From the NCBI GenBank assembly GCA_905203995.1, contig CAJKXZ010000003.1, positions 62,001 to 126,000 of the forward strand: a DNA stretch of 64,000 bases, given 5' to 3'. Source of the DNA: an uncultured Methanomassiliicoccus sp. (GTDB lineage: Archaea; Thermoplasmatota; Thermoplasmata; Methanomassiliicoccales; Methanomassiliicoccaceae). Positions 42,418 to 51,334 of the stretch are shown piece after piece. Numbering within the stretch: the first letter of the stretch is position 1; each line of letters starts with the position of its first letter. A program made the position numbers and the translations under genes. The notes under the pieces are model-generated. The model had not been told where the DNA came from. It saw nothing but the letters and a program-made list of their open reading frames with translations, and searched no databases.

Positions 42418-43413
42418 ATGGCCAAATTGAGGAAGGAAGATCTACAGACACCAGTCAGCATCTGGCGAGAAAAAGATATGATTAATGGCGAAAAAGTGGA
42501 TGCTTTTGTCATCATTCTTCGTACCACTGGCTGCTGGTGGGCGCATAAGAAAGGTTGTACCATGTGCGGTTACAATACTGTCAGTGCACCGGTCACGGAG
42601 GAAGATTTACGCGTCCAGCTGGCAAAAGCATTAGAAAAGTATGCTAATGAAAAAATGGTGAAGATTTACACTTCCGGCTCCTTCCTTGACGATCATGAAA
42701 TTCCCAGTGCTGTCAGAAAAGATATTTTTACCATGTTCTCGGCCGCAGCGCGGATTCTCTTCGAATCCCGTCCGGAATTCGTCACCGCAGAAAACTTAAC
42801 CTCCATCGAGCCGGCCCGTTCGGCAGTAGCGATCGGTTTGGAAAGTGCCAACGAAGAGATCTTACGCCGCTGCATTCGCAAAGGGTTTACCGTCAGCGAT
42901 TACGAGCAGGCGGCAAAATTACTCAATGAATACCATATTCCGCTGCGTACCTATCTGCTGCTGAAACCACCGTATCTCACGGAAAAAGCAGCTTTGGAAG
43001 ATGCGCTTGCTTCCGTCCAATATGCTGCTCAGTTTTCAGAAAGTGTCAGCGTCAATCCGGTTAATGTGCAGCGCAACACGCTGGTCGAGTCATTGTGGAC
43101 GAAAGGCAACTACGCCCCGCCGATGATCTGGACTTTAATTGAAGTTCTCAAAGCCGGTTCCGGCAAAGCCGAGTGCAGGCTGCTCTCCTCGCCTTCCGGC
43201 GGCGGAGCTGCCCGTGGTGTGCACAACTGCGGTCAGTGTGATAAAAAACTCCTCTCGGCGATTGAAAAGTTCTCTTATTCGCAGGATCCTTCGGAATTTG
43301 CAGGGTTGGAGTGCGAATGTCAGCACGAATGGAAAGCGCTGCTTGAGCTGCAGGATCTGATGTTCACCGGGGTCGATGTTAAACGGCAGGCTACGGAAAA
43401 TATCATTGAATAA
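42418..43413 (+). CDS. raSEA: Archaeosine synthase radical SAM subunit RaSEA
   Basis: 331 aa. The SAM cluster motif is C39-x7-C47-x2-C50 (TTGCWWAHKKGCTMCGY), the long spacing typical of RaSEA rather than CX3CX2C. EFVTAENL and AIGLESANEEILRRCIRKGF follow. With ArcS it turns lysine-preQ0 at tRNA position 15 into archaeosine, an archaeal modification. ATG 42418 lacks a ribosome site. Confidence 0.87.
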   Translation: MAKLRKEDLQTPVSIWREKDMINGEKVDAFVIILRTTGCWWAHKKGCTMCGYNTVSAPVTEEDLRVQLAKALEKYANEKMVKIYTSGSFLDDHEIPSAVRKDIFTMFSAAARILFESRPEFVTAENLTSIEPARSAVAIGLESANEEILRRCIRKGFTVSDYEQAAKLLNEYHIPLRTYLLLKPPYLTEKAALEDALASVQYAAQFSESVSVNPVNVQRNTLVESLWTKGNYAPPMIWTLIEVLKAGSGKAECRLLSSPSGGGAARGVHNCGQCDKKLLSAIEKFSYSQDPSEFAGLECECQHEWKALLELQDLMFTGVDVKRQATENIIE

Positions 43414-43601
43414 TCAACAAGTAGTCGCTTTAAGTATCTAAGTAGTGTCAAAATGGTAACTACTTAAGGGCGTAACAACTCGACCCTCAGTTTATCTGAT
43501 GAAGGGCTGGTCGAACTTTTCAGGCGGTGCTTAGCTAGCCCTTGATCATGACAGACTCTGTTTCCTCGTGCATTAACAAGCAGAAGAGGCAAAGAAATAT
43601 T

Positions 43602-43615
43602 ATATCACGTGATAT
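43602..43615. promoter_or_regulatory. Perfect 14-bp palindrome before DUF5611 gene
   Basis: ATATCACGTGATAT, fully self-complementary, overlapping a TATA-like tattatat and lying 36 bp before the ATG. Operator-like; no regulator is adjacent. Confidence 0.4.
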
Positions 43616-43651
43616 TTGGGGACACTTCTGCTGATTAAAACATCAGGAGGC

Positions 43652-43978
43652 ATGAATTTGAAATTCGATATCAAACGAGGACACGGCGCATTGTTAGAAG
43701 GAGACGGACTGAAAAATCTCATGGTCGAGTCATTTGGCGATGTACGTGAAGAAAACGGAGCCTACGTTACTTCTTTTGGAGCTACTACTCGTTTTGAAGT
43801 CAAACTGCTCAGTAAAACCGCACTTGAAGTAAGCAGCGAGTCGGACAAGAACGCTTCCGAAGAAGCAATGAAAGAATCCAACCGCAAATACAATGATTTT
43901 ATGTTGAGAGCTACCGGCTTTTCTTCAAAAGAACGCTCAAAACGAATGCAGAAAAAAGCTAAAGAAGGCAAGCTTTGA
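43652..43978 (+). CDS. DUF5611 family protein
   Basis: 108 aa from ATG 43652 (AGGAGG seven bases before). MNLKFDIKRGHGALLEGDGL is the recognised start; a basic helical tail KERSKRMQKKAKEGK ends the protein. The family is found in methanogens and related archaea, with unknown function. The frame extends 12 codons upstream through the promoter and is not used. Confidence 0.72.
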   Translation: MNLKFDIKRGHGALLEGDGLKNLMVESFGDVREENGAYVTSFGATTRFEVKLLSKTALEVSSESDKNASEEAMKESNRKYNDFMLRATGFSSKERSKRMQKKAKEGKL

Positions 43979-44047
43979 TGATTTTTAACGGCTACCCCTC
44001 TAAGGTAAATAATTGGGTAGCCAGTACTCTAAAATCTGTCCCAAACA

Positions 44048-44267
44048 TTTTAAATATAAGAAGCCTTATCGGACAGTAAGCTGAACGCGCTGAGGACGTT
44101 CGACCAGACGCTATGGGCAATGCTTGATCATCCCAACTTCCCCTCTATTTCCATTCTCGGGGGGTGAATACCGCGCCACGGTCGGAGGTGCTGAACTCAC
44201 ACAACGTGTTAGATCAGAGGGCGCTAGCAACAGAGAGTGGATTCTCTCATGAACGAGAGGGAGAACC
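44048..44267 (+). promoter_or_regulatory. Promoter and structured leader of the L3 ribosomal operon
   Basis: TATA box tttaaata (44048-44055) places the RNA start near 44080, giving a ~190-nt leader without a gene. Near the ribosome site two hairpins exclude each other: GAGAG 44233-44237 with CTCTC 44244-44248, or CTCTC 44244-44248 with GAGAG 44255-44259, the latter touching the GGGAG ribosome site (44259-44263). This is the layout of translational feedback control; the ligand is unknown. Confidence 0.5.
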
Positions 44268-45266
44268 ATGCCGAATAAAAGACGTCCAAAGAGAGGCTCG
44301 AAGGCATATTCGCCACGTAAAAGAGCCGTAAGCCAGACACCTAGATTAGATTCTTGGCCAGAGATTAGCGAAGGCCCTAAACTCCAGGGCTTTGCCGGTT
44401 ATAAAGCCGGAATGACACACGCATTCATGGTTGATGACCGCAAAACAAGTCTCACTGCAAAACAAGAGATCCAGATCCCGGTTACTGTTTTAGAAGTGCC
44501 ACCAATGAAAGTGGCTGCTGTTAGAGTGTATGAGAATACCCGCTACGGTCTGCGCACCGTGGGCGAAGCATGGGCACCATCCGTTGATGCACTGCTCAAA
44601 AGGCGCTTACCTATCCCGAAGAACTATGATGCTGAGGGAGCCTGGGCCAAGCTTGCCGAGAAAGACATCGCTGATGTCAGGGTACTTACTTACACCCAGC
44701 CCAAGTTGGTAACTGGTGTTCCTAAAAAAGTTCCTGAATTGATGGAAACCCGCGTTGGCGGAGGAACAATTGATGAGAGACTTGCCTACGCGAAAGAAAT
44801 TCTGGGCAAAGAAGTTACTATTGCTGATTTTGTAAAAGACGGTGCCCTTGTTGATGTTGCCGCGGTAACCAAAGGAAAGGGTTTCCAGGGAGCAGTTAAG
44901 AGATGGGGAGTTAAGCTTCTGTCTCACAAGAACTCCAAGCACCGCAGAATGATCGGTACCCTTGGTCCCAAGAGACCAGGAATGGTTTTACCAACCGTCC
45001 CGCAGTCTGGTCAGATGGGTTACCACCAGCGTACAGAATTCAACAAGCGCATTATTAAAATCGGAGAGAGCGGCGAAGAAGTCAACCCCAAGGGCGGCTT
45101 CCTTCACTACGGATCCGTCCGTAACAACTACCTGCTCATCCACGGTTCTGTACCCGGTCCAACCAAGAGACTGATCCGTCTCAGAGATCCAGTAAGGCCT
45201 ACGAAAGTATCTGGAGATGCACCCGAACTCGTTTACATCTCAACAGAATCCAAGCAGGGGGCTTGA
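44268..45266 (+). CDS. rpl3: Ribosomal protein uL3
   Basis: 332 aa, archaeal length. It starts with the basic MPNKRRPKRGSKAYSPRKRA tail; the VTKGKGFQGAVKRWGVK loop reaches the peptidyl transferase centre, followed by the conserved GTLGPKRPG segment. First gene of the superoperon; the ribosome site is GAGGGAGAA. Confidence 0.97.
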   Translation: MPNKRRPKRGSKAYSPRKRAVSQTPRLDSWPEISEGPKLQGFAGYKAGMTHAFMVDDRKTSLTAKQEIQIPVTVLEVPPMKVAAVRVYENTRYGLRTVGEAWAPSVDALLKRRLPIPKNYDAEGAWAKLAEKDIADVRVLTYTQPKLVTGVPKKVPELMETRVGGGTIDERLAYAKEILGKEVTIADFVKDGALVDVAAVTKGKGFQGAVKRWGVKLLSHKNSKHRRMIGTLGPKRPGMVLPTVPQSGQMGYHQRTEFNKRIIKIGESGEEVNPKGGFLHYGSVRNNYLLIHGSVPGPTKRLIRLRDPVRPTKVSGDAPELVYISTESKQGA

Positions 45267-45271
45267 ACTAA

Positions 45272-46036
45272 ATGGCAAGTGTAAATGTATATTCAGTCGA
45301 CGGAAAAACCGTCAAAAGTGTGGAGCTCCCCGCAGCATTCTCTACCGAGTACCGCCCCGATCTCATTCACAAAGCTGTTGTTGCTGAATTAGCCAACAAG
45401 CGCCAGCCTTACGGACCTAGCGAAAAGGCCGGAATGAGACACGCAGTTTCTCAGTGGGGAAAAGGCCGTGGAACTTCCCGTGTCCAAAGACTTACTCAGG
45501 GTAACAAAGCCGCTGAATCCCCTAACAACGTGGGCGGAAGAAGAGCTTTCCCACCAAAGCCTGAGAAAGATTATTCTAAGAAAGTCAACCGCAAGGAAAA
45601 GCAGCTCGCTAAGCTCTCAGCTCTCGCTGCTGTCGCCAACCCTGAAATCGTCAAGAACAGGGGACACCGCTTTGACGAGAACGTCACTCTTCCTTTGGTT
45701 GTAGAAAATGACTTTGAAAAGATCGCCAGCACCTCTGAAGCCATCGCTGTTTTCGAGAGTCTGGGCGTATACGACGACCTCATCAGAGCCAAAGAAGGCA
45801 AGAAAATCCGTGCCGGCAGAGGTAAGATGAGAGGCAGGAAATACCGCACCCCCAGAAGCATCTTGGTAGTAGTTTCTGAAAAAGAAGCCCCGATCTTCAA
45901 AGGTGTCAACAACCTCCCTGGTGTGGAAGTCGTTTGTACCAGCGGTCTCAGTGCCGGCAAGCTCGCTCCGGGCGGCGCCGCAGGTCGTTTGACAGTCTTT
46001 ACTGAGTCTGCACTCGAACAAACTGGAGGCTGGTAA
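45272..46036 (+). CDS. rpl4: Ribosomal protein uL4
   Basis: 254 aa, without the eukaryotic C-terminal extension. The loop KGRGTSRVQRLTQGNKAAES with GGRRAFPPKPEKDYSKKVNR is the tunnel-lining extension; RAGRGKMRGRKYRTPRS is the archaeal/eukaryotic signature. Five bases after rpl3, two before rpl23. Confidence 0.96.
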   Translation: MASVNVYSVDGKTVKSVELPAAFSTEYRPDLIHKAVVAELANKRQPYGPSEKAGMRHAVSQWGKGRGTSRVQRLTQGNKAAESPNNVGGRRAFPPKPEKDYSKKVNRKEKQLAKLSALAAVANPEIVKNRGHRFDENVTLPLVVENDFEKIASTSEAIAVFESLGVYDDLIRAKEGKKIRAGRGKMRGRKYRTPRSILVVVSEKEAPIFKGVNNLPGVEVVCTSGLSAGKLAPGGAAGRLTVFTESALEQTGGW

Positions 46037-46038
46037 AC

Positions 46039-46320
46039 ATGGCCAGAGACTCAGTTTTAATTCATCCATATGTTACAGAAAAAACCATGAACTTCATGAG
46101 CGGAACCCCCACCCAGAAGTTCAAAGACGGTAACAAAATCGAATTCCTTGTCCGCCGGGACGCCACCAAAGCACAGATCAAAGAAGACTTTGAAGCCAAC
46201 TTTGAAGTGAAAGTCGAGAAAGTGTGGACAAGGATCACCAAGAACGGAAAGCGTGCTACGATTAAACTCGCTGAGGGCTACTCGGCAGAAGACATCGGCA
46301 TGAGAATAGGAGTGTTCTGA
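46039..46320 (+). CDS. rpl23: Ribosomal protein uL23
   Basis: 93 aa. IHPYVTEKTMNFM and KIEFLVRRDATKAQIKEDFE are the conserved 23S-binding blocks. It sits at the exit tunnel, where SRP and the SecY translocon dock. Confidence 0.96.
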   Translation: MARDSVLIHPYVTEKTMNFMSGTPTQKFKDGNKIEFLVRRDATKAQIKEDFEANFEVKVEKVWTRITKNGKRATIKLAEGYSAEDIGMRIGVF

Positions 46321-46328
46321 GGGATATT

Positions 46329-47027
46329 ATGGGTAAGCAACTCAGACAACAGAGACGTGGTCGCGGAGGATCGCAATATCGCTCCCCAAGCCACAGGCAC
46401 GTCGGTGAAATCAGGTACCCAAGATTGGATGCCTCTACCGGCAAGATCGAAGATTTCATTCATGCCCCTGGAAGGAACGGACCGCTCGCCAAAGTTGATT
46501 TCAACGGCGAAAAAGTCCTCATGATCGCAGCTGAAGGAATGATGGTTGGTAACGAAGTCACTTATGGCAACAACGCCCCCAACCGCATGCCGGGCAGCGT
46601 TGTCGCACTTTCAAGCGTTCCTGAAGGAAGTTTCGTTTACAACGTTGAAGGACAGCCAGGAGACGGAGGCAAATTCGTGCGCACAGCCGGAACATCCGCC
46701 ACCGTCGTCAGCAGAGGCAACAAAGTTGTGCTGTTGATGCCTTCTGGTGAGTTCAAAACTTTCGACCCCCGCTGCCGTGCAACCATCGGTATCGTTGCCG
46801 GCGGTGGTTTGAAAGAAAAACCATTCGCTAAAGCAGGTAACAAATATCACGCATACCGCAGCAAGAGTAAGGCCTATTTCAAGGTGAAAGGTATCGCCAT
46901 GAACGCTGTCGACCACCCTCATGGTGGTGGAGGTCACCCACACGTGGGTAAGCCGAGCACAGTAAGTAGGAACGCTGCTCCTGGACGTAAGGTAGGACGC
47001 CTGTCTCCTAAGAGAAGGAGGAAGTGA
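46329..47027 (+). CDS. rpl2: Ribosomal protein uL2
   Basis: 232 aa. Starts MGKQLRQQRRGRGGSQYRSP; the C-terminal NAVDHPHGGGGHPHVGK holds the His residues close to the peptidyl transferase centre. Start ATG follows GAGGGATATT. Confidence 0.97.
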   Translation: MGKQLRQQRRGRGGSQYRSPSHRHVGEIRYPRLDASTGKIEDFIHAPGRNGPLAKVDFNGEKVLMIAAEGMMVGNEVTYGNNAPNRMPGSVVALSSVPEGSFVYNVEGQPGDGGKFVRTAGTSATVVSRGNKVVLLMPSGEFKTFDPRCRATIGIVAGGGLKEKPFAKAGNKYHAYRSKSKAYFKVKGIAMNAVDHPHGGGGHPHVGKPSTVSRNAAPGRKVGRLSPKRRRK

Positions 47028-47032
47028 TTCGT

Positions 47033-47497
47033 ATGGCAAAAGCTACTAAATATGGCAATCCAAAATCCGCACGCAGAAAGCAGCGTAAGAAGAAGGGAGG
47101 CATCACTGCCCGCAGGAAGAAAGAGTTCACCTACCGTGGATACACCATGGAAGAACTCCTCGAGATGCCTTTCGACGAAATGGTCTCTTTGCTGCCCTGC
47201 AGGATTCGCAGGACTCTCGGCAGAGGAATGAACGACGAACAGAGCATTGCTTTTGAGACACTGAGAACCAGTGACAAAGAAGTCATCAGAACTCACCGCC
47301 GTGATGTTCCGATTATCCCCCAGTTTGTCGGTAAGAGAGTATCTGTTTACAATGGCAAAGAATTCATCGAGTTTGAAATCAAGCCCGAGATGATCGGACA
47401 CTTCACTGGTGAATTCAGCATGACGAGAGGAGATGTCAAGCACTCCGGACCTGGTGTCGGTGCGACCAGAGGTTCCAAGTTCTTGCCGCTGAAGTGA
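47033..47497 (+). CDS. rps19: Ribosomal protein uS19
   Basis: 154 aa. An archaeal N-terminal extension (basic KSARRKQRKKKGG, then YRGYTMEELLEMPFDEMV) precedes the core; THRRDVPIIPQFVGKRVSVY and MIGHFTGEFSMTR are diagnostic. The frame opens three codons earlier at a GTG, but ATG 47033 begins the family sequence and follows GAAGGAGGA. Confidence 0.96.
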   Translation: MAKATKYGNPKSARRKQRKKKGGITARRKKEFTYRGYTMEELLEMPFDEMVSLLPCRIRRTLGRGMNDEQSIAFETLRTSDKEVIRTHRRDVPIIPQFVGKRVSVYNGKEFIEFEIKPEMIGHFTGEFSMTRGDVKHSGPGVGATRGSKFLPLK

Positions 47498-47507
47498 GGT
47501 GGATCAA

Positions 47508-47954
47508 ATGGCTGGATATACACAATATGCTAACCCTGATGTAACCTCCAAAGCAATCGGCAAAGAACTGCCGATTTCGCCCAAAGATTCCAGGGAAATC
47601 TGCCGCATGCTCAGAGGCAAGAAAGTAAACGTCGCCATCCAGATGTTGGAAGAAGTAATCGACCTCAAGAGGCCTGTGCCTTTCGGTCGCTACAACTCTG
47701 GTGTGGCCCACAAACCCGGTGTTGGACCTGGTAGATACCCTAAGAAATCTGCCAAGGCCATCTTAGCCGTCTTGGAAAGTGCCAAGCACAACGCTGAATA
47801 CAAAGGCCTTGACGCCGACAACATGAAAGTCAAAGTCATTGCCGCCAGCTTAGGCCGCACTATTCCCGGTTACATGCCCCGGGCCCACGGTCGCAGCACC
47901 CAGTGGAATCATCAATCGGTAAACATCGAAGTAATTCTTGAGGAGGTTGAGTGA
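47508..47954 (+). CDS. rpl22: Ribosomal protein uL22
   Basis: 148 aa. SPKDSREICRMLRGKKV and the tunnel hairpin ending MPRAHGRSTQWNHQS are the conserved parts. It lines the peptide exit tunnel with L4. ATG 47508 (GAGGTGGATCAA upstream) is preferred over an in-frame GTG three codons earlier. Confidence 0.96.
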   Translation: MAGYTQYANPDVTSKAIGKELPISPKDSREICRMLRGKKVNVAIQMLEEVIDLKRPVPFGRYNSGVAHKPGVGPGRYPKKSAKAILAVLESAKHNAEYKGLDADNMKVKVIAASLGRTIPGYMPRAHGRSTQWNHQSVNIEVILEEVE

Positions 47955-47956
47955 AC

Positions 47957-48742
47957 ATGGCAAGCGAAAGGAAATTCATCGCTGAGAATACCCGCAGGGT
48001 CCTTCTCAAAGAATACTTGATGAAGGAAGTCACCAGAGCCGGTTTCGGAGGTTTAGACGTTCAGCGTACTCCTATGGGTACCAGAGTCACCCTCATTACC
48101 GAGCGTCCGGGCATCATCATCGGCCGTCGTGGGGCAGCAATTAAAAACCTCACCCGGGCGATTGAAGACGACTTCAATTTCGATAACCCCCAGGTCGAGG
48201 TACAGGAAGTTGATAACCCTAACCTCAACGCTCAGATTATGGCTGAAAAGCTGGCCTTCGCTTTAGAGCGCGGCTGGCACTTCAGAAGAGCAGGCCACTC
48301 CACCATCCGCCGTGTGATGGACAACGGAGCCAGAGGCTGCCACATCATCATCGCCGGTAAACTTACCGGTCAGAGACACAGAACTGAAAAATTCAAAGAA
48401 GGCTACATTAAGTTCTGCGGAGAACCAAAACTCCAGGATGTTGACAAAGGCTACGCTGTAGCTAAACTCAAACCCGGTGTCATTGGTGTCACTGTAGAAA
48501 TTATGCGCCCCAACAGCAAACTGCCTGACGAGATTGATGTAACCTCACCAGTCGAAGCAGCAGAAAAGTTCCCAGAACTTGCTTCCCTCATGGAGAAGAA
48601 GGACGATTTCCGCCCGGTCGAACTCAAGAGTGAAGCCGCTCCTGTGGAAGAACCTGTCGAAGAGCCTGCCGCTGAACCAGAGGCACCCGCTGAGGCAGAA
48701 GAACCCGTGGTCGAAGCTGAAAATCAGGAGGGTGAGCAGTAA
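47957..48742 (+). CDS. rps3: Ribosomal protein uS3 with acidic tail
   Basis: 261 aa. The KH domain has GIIIGRRGAAIKNLTRAI near residue 55, then the S3 C-terminal domain HSTIRRVMDNGARGCHIII. The last ~40 residues are a Glu/Pro/Ala repeat tail (EEPVEEPAAEPEAPAE), an unordered acidic extension. Binds mRNA at the small-subunit entry. ATG 47957 has AGGAGG upstream. Confidence 0.96.
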   Translation: MASERKFIAENTRRVLLKEYLMKEVTRAGFGGLDVQRTPMGTRVTLITERPGIIIGRRGAAIKNLTRAIEDDFNFDNPQVEVQEVDNPNLNAQIMAEKLAFALERGWHFRRAGHSTIRRVMDNGARGCHIIIAGKLTGQRHRTEKFKEGYIKFCGEPKLQDVDKGYAVAKLKPGVIGVTVEIMRPNSKLPDEIDVTSPVEAAEKFPELASLMEKKDDFRPVELKSEAAPVEEPVEEPAAEPEAPAEAEEPVVEAENQEGEQ

Positions 48743-48945
48743 TGGCTCTTCTCAGAACTTCAGAGATCCGGGAAATGACCGCTGAAGAGCGGTCCAAAAC
48801 ACTAGCAGAACTCCGAGGCGAATTAATGCACGAACGTGGGACTGCCGCCATGGGTGGTGCTCCCGCCAACCCCGGAAAAATCAGAGCCCTTAGGACAAAC
48901 ATTGCTAGGATCCAAACCATCCAGAAGGAGGAGGAGAAGCACTAA
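48742..48945 (+). CDS. rpl29: Ribosomal protein uL29
   Basis: 67 aa, two-helix protein: LRTSEIREMTAEERSKTLAE and NIARIQTIQKEEEK. ATG overlaps the rps3 stop by one base (TAATGG). Lies at the tunnel exit. Confidence 0.95.
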   Translation: MALLRTSEIREMTAEERSKTLAELRGELMHERGTAAMGGAPANPGKIRALRTNIARIQTIQKEEEKH

Positions 48946-49244
48946 TGGCAGAAATTTGTCCGGTATGTGGGCTGCCCAAAGAGCTGTGCATGTGTGAAGA
49001 AATCGCACGCGAGCAGCAAACTGTCAGAATCAGCACCGATAGCAGACGTTACGGAAAGATCGTCACTGTCGTCGAAGGTATCGACGAGAATGATATCGAT
49101 ATGGACGATCTCGCTAAAAAACTGAAAAGCAAATGTGCTGCCGGCGGTACGGTCAAAGAAGGACGTATCGAGCTTCAGGGCGACCATAAGAAGAAGGTTA
49201 AGGAAGTCCTCGAACAGATGGGCTTCAAAACGGACGTAAGATGA
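48945..49244 (+). CDS. Translation initiation factor aIF1 (SUI1)
   Basis: 99 aa. N-terminal zinc knuckle CPVCGLPKELCMC is usual in euryarchaeal SUI1 proteins; RRYGKIVTVVEGID and AAGGTVKEGRIELQGDHKKK form the SUI1 fold. Promotes accurate start-codon selection. Overlaps rpl29 by one base and the Rpp29 gene by four. Confidence 0.93.
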   Translation: MAEICPVCGLPKELCMCEEIAREQQTVRISTDSRRYGKIVTVVEGIDENDIDMDDLAKKLKSKCAAGGTVKEGRIELQGDHKKKVKEVLEQMGFKTDVR

Positions 49245-49501
49245 AAGTGAATAAGAGGAATCTCATGAGGTCGGAATTCATTGGTATGAATGTAGAGATT
49301 CAGTCATCTGGCTGCGGACATTTCTGCGGTAAGATCGTCGATGAATCAAAGAATACATTCACCATCCACAAAGGCGACAGGGAAGTAATCGTTCCCAAAG
49401 CGCACAGCGAATTCCTGTTCACATACCAGGGCGAATCTGTCCTGATTCATGGATCGGAGATCCAGTACCGACCTGAGGATCGGATTAAAAAAATAAGGTG
49501 A
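49241..49501 (+). CDS. rnp1: RNase P protein Rpp29 (component 1)
   Basis: 86 aa. NLMRSEFIGMNVEI and KIVDESKNTFTIHKGDREVI match the Sm-like fold of archaeal Rpp29/Pop4; SEFLFTY-type strand follows. It binds the RNase P RNA, found here at 16310. Overlaps SUI1 (ATGA) and its stop overlaps the rps17 region. Confidence 0.92.
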   Translation: MKVNKRNLMRSEFIGMNVEIQSSGCGHFCGKIVDESKNTFTIHKGDREVIVPKAHSEFLFTYQGESVLIHGSEIQYRPEDRIKKIR

Positions 49502-49506
49502 TCCCA

Positions 49507-49836
49507 ATGGCTAACGAAGTCAAGGATATCGGAATCGATGTTAAATCTCCAGAGGCTACCTGCAGCGATAAGCATTGCCCATTCCACGGCGAGCTTTCAC
49601 TCAGAGGCCAGATCATCGAAGGGGTTGTCGTCTCAACAAAGATGGGCAAAACTGCGGTGGTGGAGCGTAACTATCTGAATTATGTAGAGAAGTATGAAAG
49701 ATATGAAAAGAGAACCAGCCGTTACTCGGCACACAATCCTCCTTGTTTGGATGTGAAAGTCGGTGACCATGTGAAAATCATGGAATGCCGCCAGTTGAGT
49801 AAGACTGTCTCTTTCGTGATCGTTGAAAAGAGGTAA
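49507..49836 (+). CDS. rps17: Ribosomal protein uS17
   Basis: 109 aa with archaeal N-terminal extension (SDKHCPFHGELSLRGQ). Core: VVSTKMGKTAVVERNYLNYV and VGDHVKIMECRQLSKTVSFV. ATG 49507 chosen over an in-frame GTG at 49498, using GGTGATCC upstream. Confidence 0.95.
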   Translation: MANEVKDIGIDVKSPEATCSDKHCPFHGELSLRGQIIEGVVVSTKMGKTAVVERNYLNYVEKYERYEKRTSRYSAHNPPCLDVKVGDHVKIMECRQLSKTVSFVIVEKR

Positions 49837-49840
49837 TGAC

Positions 49841-50239
49841 ATGAAAGGTATTGCCGGCAAACAGACACACGGAGTCCAAACTGGAACCGTGCTCAACGTT
49901 ATCGACAACACGGGCGCTAAAACGATCGCGATCATCACAGTTCCTAGGTACCACGGTACAAGCCGCAGGTATCCTAAGGCAGGTGTTGGTGACATAGTTA
50001 TCGCGTCCGTGAAAAAAGGTACTCCTGAAATGAGACGTCAGGTTGTCTATGCAGTCATTGTCCGCCAGCGCAGGCCATTCCGCCGGGCTGATGGATTGAT
50101 GGTTTCCTTTGAAGACAACGCCGCCGTCATCACTACGGAGGAAGGCGAGACTAAAGGTACAGATATCAAAGGGCCTGTCGCAAGAGAAGCCGCCGAAAGA
50201 TGGCCTCGTATTGCCGCCACAGCCTCCACGATCATCTGA
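49841..50239 (+). CDS. rpl14: Ribosomal protein uL14
   Basis: 132 aa. GTVLNVIDNTGAKTIAIITV, VGDIVIASVKKGTPEMRRQV and FEDNAAVITTEEGETKGTDI are classic. Forms intersubunit bridges. ATG 49841 follows AAAAGAGGTAATG. Confidence 0.96.
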   Translation: MKGIAGKQTHGVQTGTVLNVIDNTGAKTIAIITVPRYHGTSRRYPKAGVGDIVIASVKKGTPEMRRQVVYAVIVRQRRPFRRADGLMVSFEDNAAVITTEEGETKGTDIKGPVAREAAERWPRIAATASTII

Positions 50240-50249
50240 GGTGACAAAT

Positions 50250-50627
50250 ATGGTACAGAGTAACAAAGCCCGTAAACAGAGAAAGGCCTTCTACAACGCA
50301 CCTGCTCACATTCGCAGAAAGATGGTCTCCGCGCACCTCAGTGACGAACTCCGCAAGGATCTCAGCATCCACGCTGTCCAGGTCGTCAAAGGTGACGTAG
50401 TGAGAGTCATGCGTGGTGACGAAGACGTCGTTGATGTCGAAGGAAAAGTTACAGGGGTCGACACCCGGAGCGGCAGGATCGTAATCGAGGGCATCACCAT
50501 CGCTAAAGCTGATGGTACCCTGGTAGCGCGTCCAATCCACGCTTCCAATGTTGAAATTACCAAACTTAACCTGTCTGACCCTCTGCGTAAACAGAGTCTC
50601 TCCAAGACAAAGGAGGTTTCACAATGA
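50250..50627 (+). CDS. rpl24: Ribosomal protein uL24
   Basis: 125 aa. N-terminal KARKQRKAFYNAPAHIRRK is archaeal/eukaryotic; the KOW motif is VVKGDVVRVMRGDEDVVDVE. The frame is open far upstream through rpl14, but the conserved protein starts at ATG 50250 after GAGGTGACAA. Overlaps rps4e by 4 nt. Confidence 0.95.
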   Translation: MVQSNKARKQRKAFYNAPAHIRRKMVSAHLSDELRKDLSIHAVQVVKGDVVRVMRGDEDVVDVEGKVTGVDTRSGRIVIEGITIAKADGTLVARPIHASNVEITKLNLSDPLRKQSLSKTKEVSQ

Positions 50628-51334
50628 GTAACGAAATGAAAAGATTGACCGCGCCCAGGAGCTGGCCGGTAAAGAGGAAAACCTCTACTTGGATTACAAA
50701 ACCCTCTCCCGGTGCCCACGCAATTGAAGAGGGTATTCCGGTAACTGTGGTTATGAGAGACATGCTGGGTCTGGCTGAGACTGCTAAAGAAGTCCGTCTC
50801 ATGCTGCAGAAAAAGATGTTAAAACTTGACGGCAAGACCGTCCGCTCTCCTAAACAGAGCATTGGTCTCATGGACGTTCTCGCCCTGCCGCAGATTAACG
50901 CTTACTACCGCATGGTCCTCGACAAGAGGGGCAAACTGCAGATGGTAAAGGTCTCCGCTGAAGACGCAAACTGGAAATTATGCCGCATCGAGAACAAGAA
51001 AACCGTTACCGGTGGCAAAACCCAGTTAAATCTCCACGACGGCAGAAACATCATCCTGGATGCCAATGAATACAAAACCGGGGACGTTTTAAAGATTACC
51101 ATTCCTGAACAGAAAATCCTCGCTGCCTACTCCCTCGAAAAGGGCAACACCGCTTTAATCACATCCGGTGCCAACGTCGGCAACATCGCCACTGTTGAGG
51201 AATATCAGATTACCAGACTGCCTTCTGAAAACTTAGTCAAGTTCACAGACGGCAAGTACACCACAAAATGCAACGTGTTCATTGTCGGAAACAAAACTTC
51301 CGAGATCGCGCTGCCTGAGGAGGCAGTTCTATGA
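50624..51334 (+). CDS. rps4e: Ribosomal protein eS4
   Basis: 236 aa. LTAPRSWPVKRKTSTWITKP is the N-terminal block; an S4-like RNA-binding segment (MLQKKMLKLDGKTVRSPKQS) and KOW-type GANVGNIATVEEYQI follow. Archaeal/eukaryotic-specific small-subunit protein. Overlaps both neighbours by 4 nt. Confidence 0.95.
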   Translation: MSNEMKRLTAPRSWPVKRKTSTWITKPSPGAHAIEEGIPVTVVMRDMLGLAETAKEVRLMLQKKMLKLDGKTVRSPKQSIGLMDVLALPQINAYYRMVLDKRGKLQMVKVSAEDANWKLCRIENKKTVTGGKTQLNLHDGRNIILDANEYKTGDVLKITIPEQKILAAYSLEKGNTALITSGANVGNIATVEEYQITRLPSENLVKFTDGKYTTKCNVFIVGNKTSEIALPEEAVL

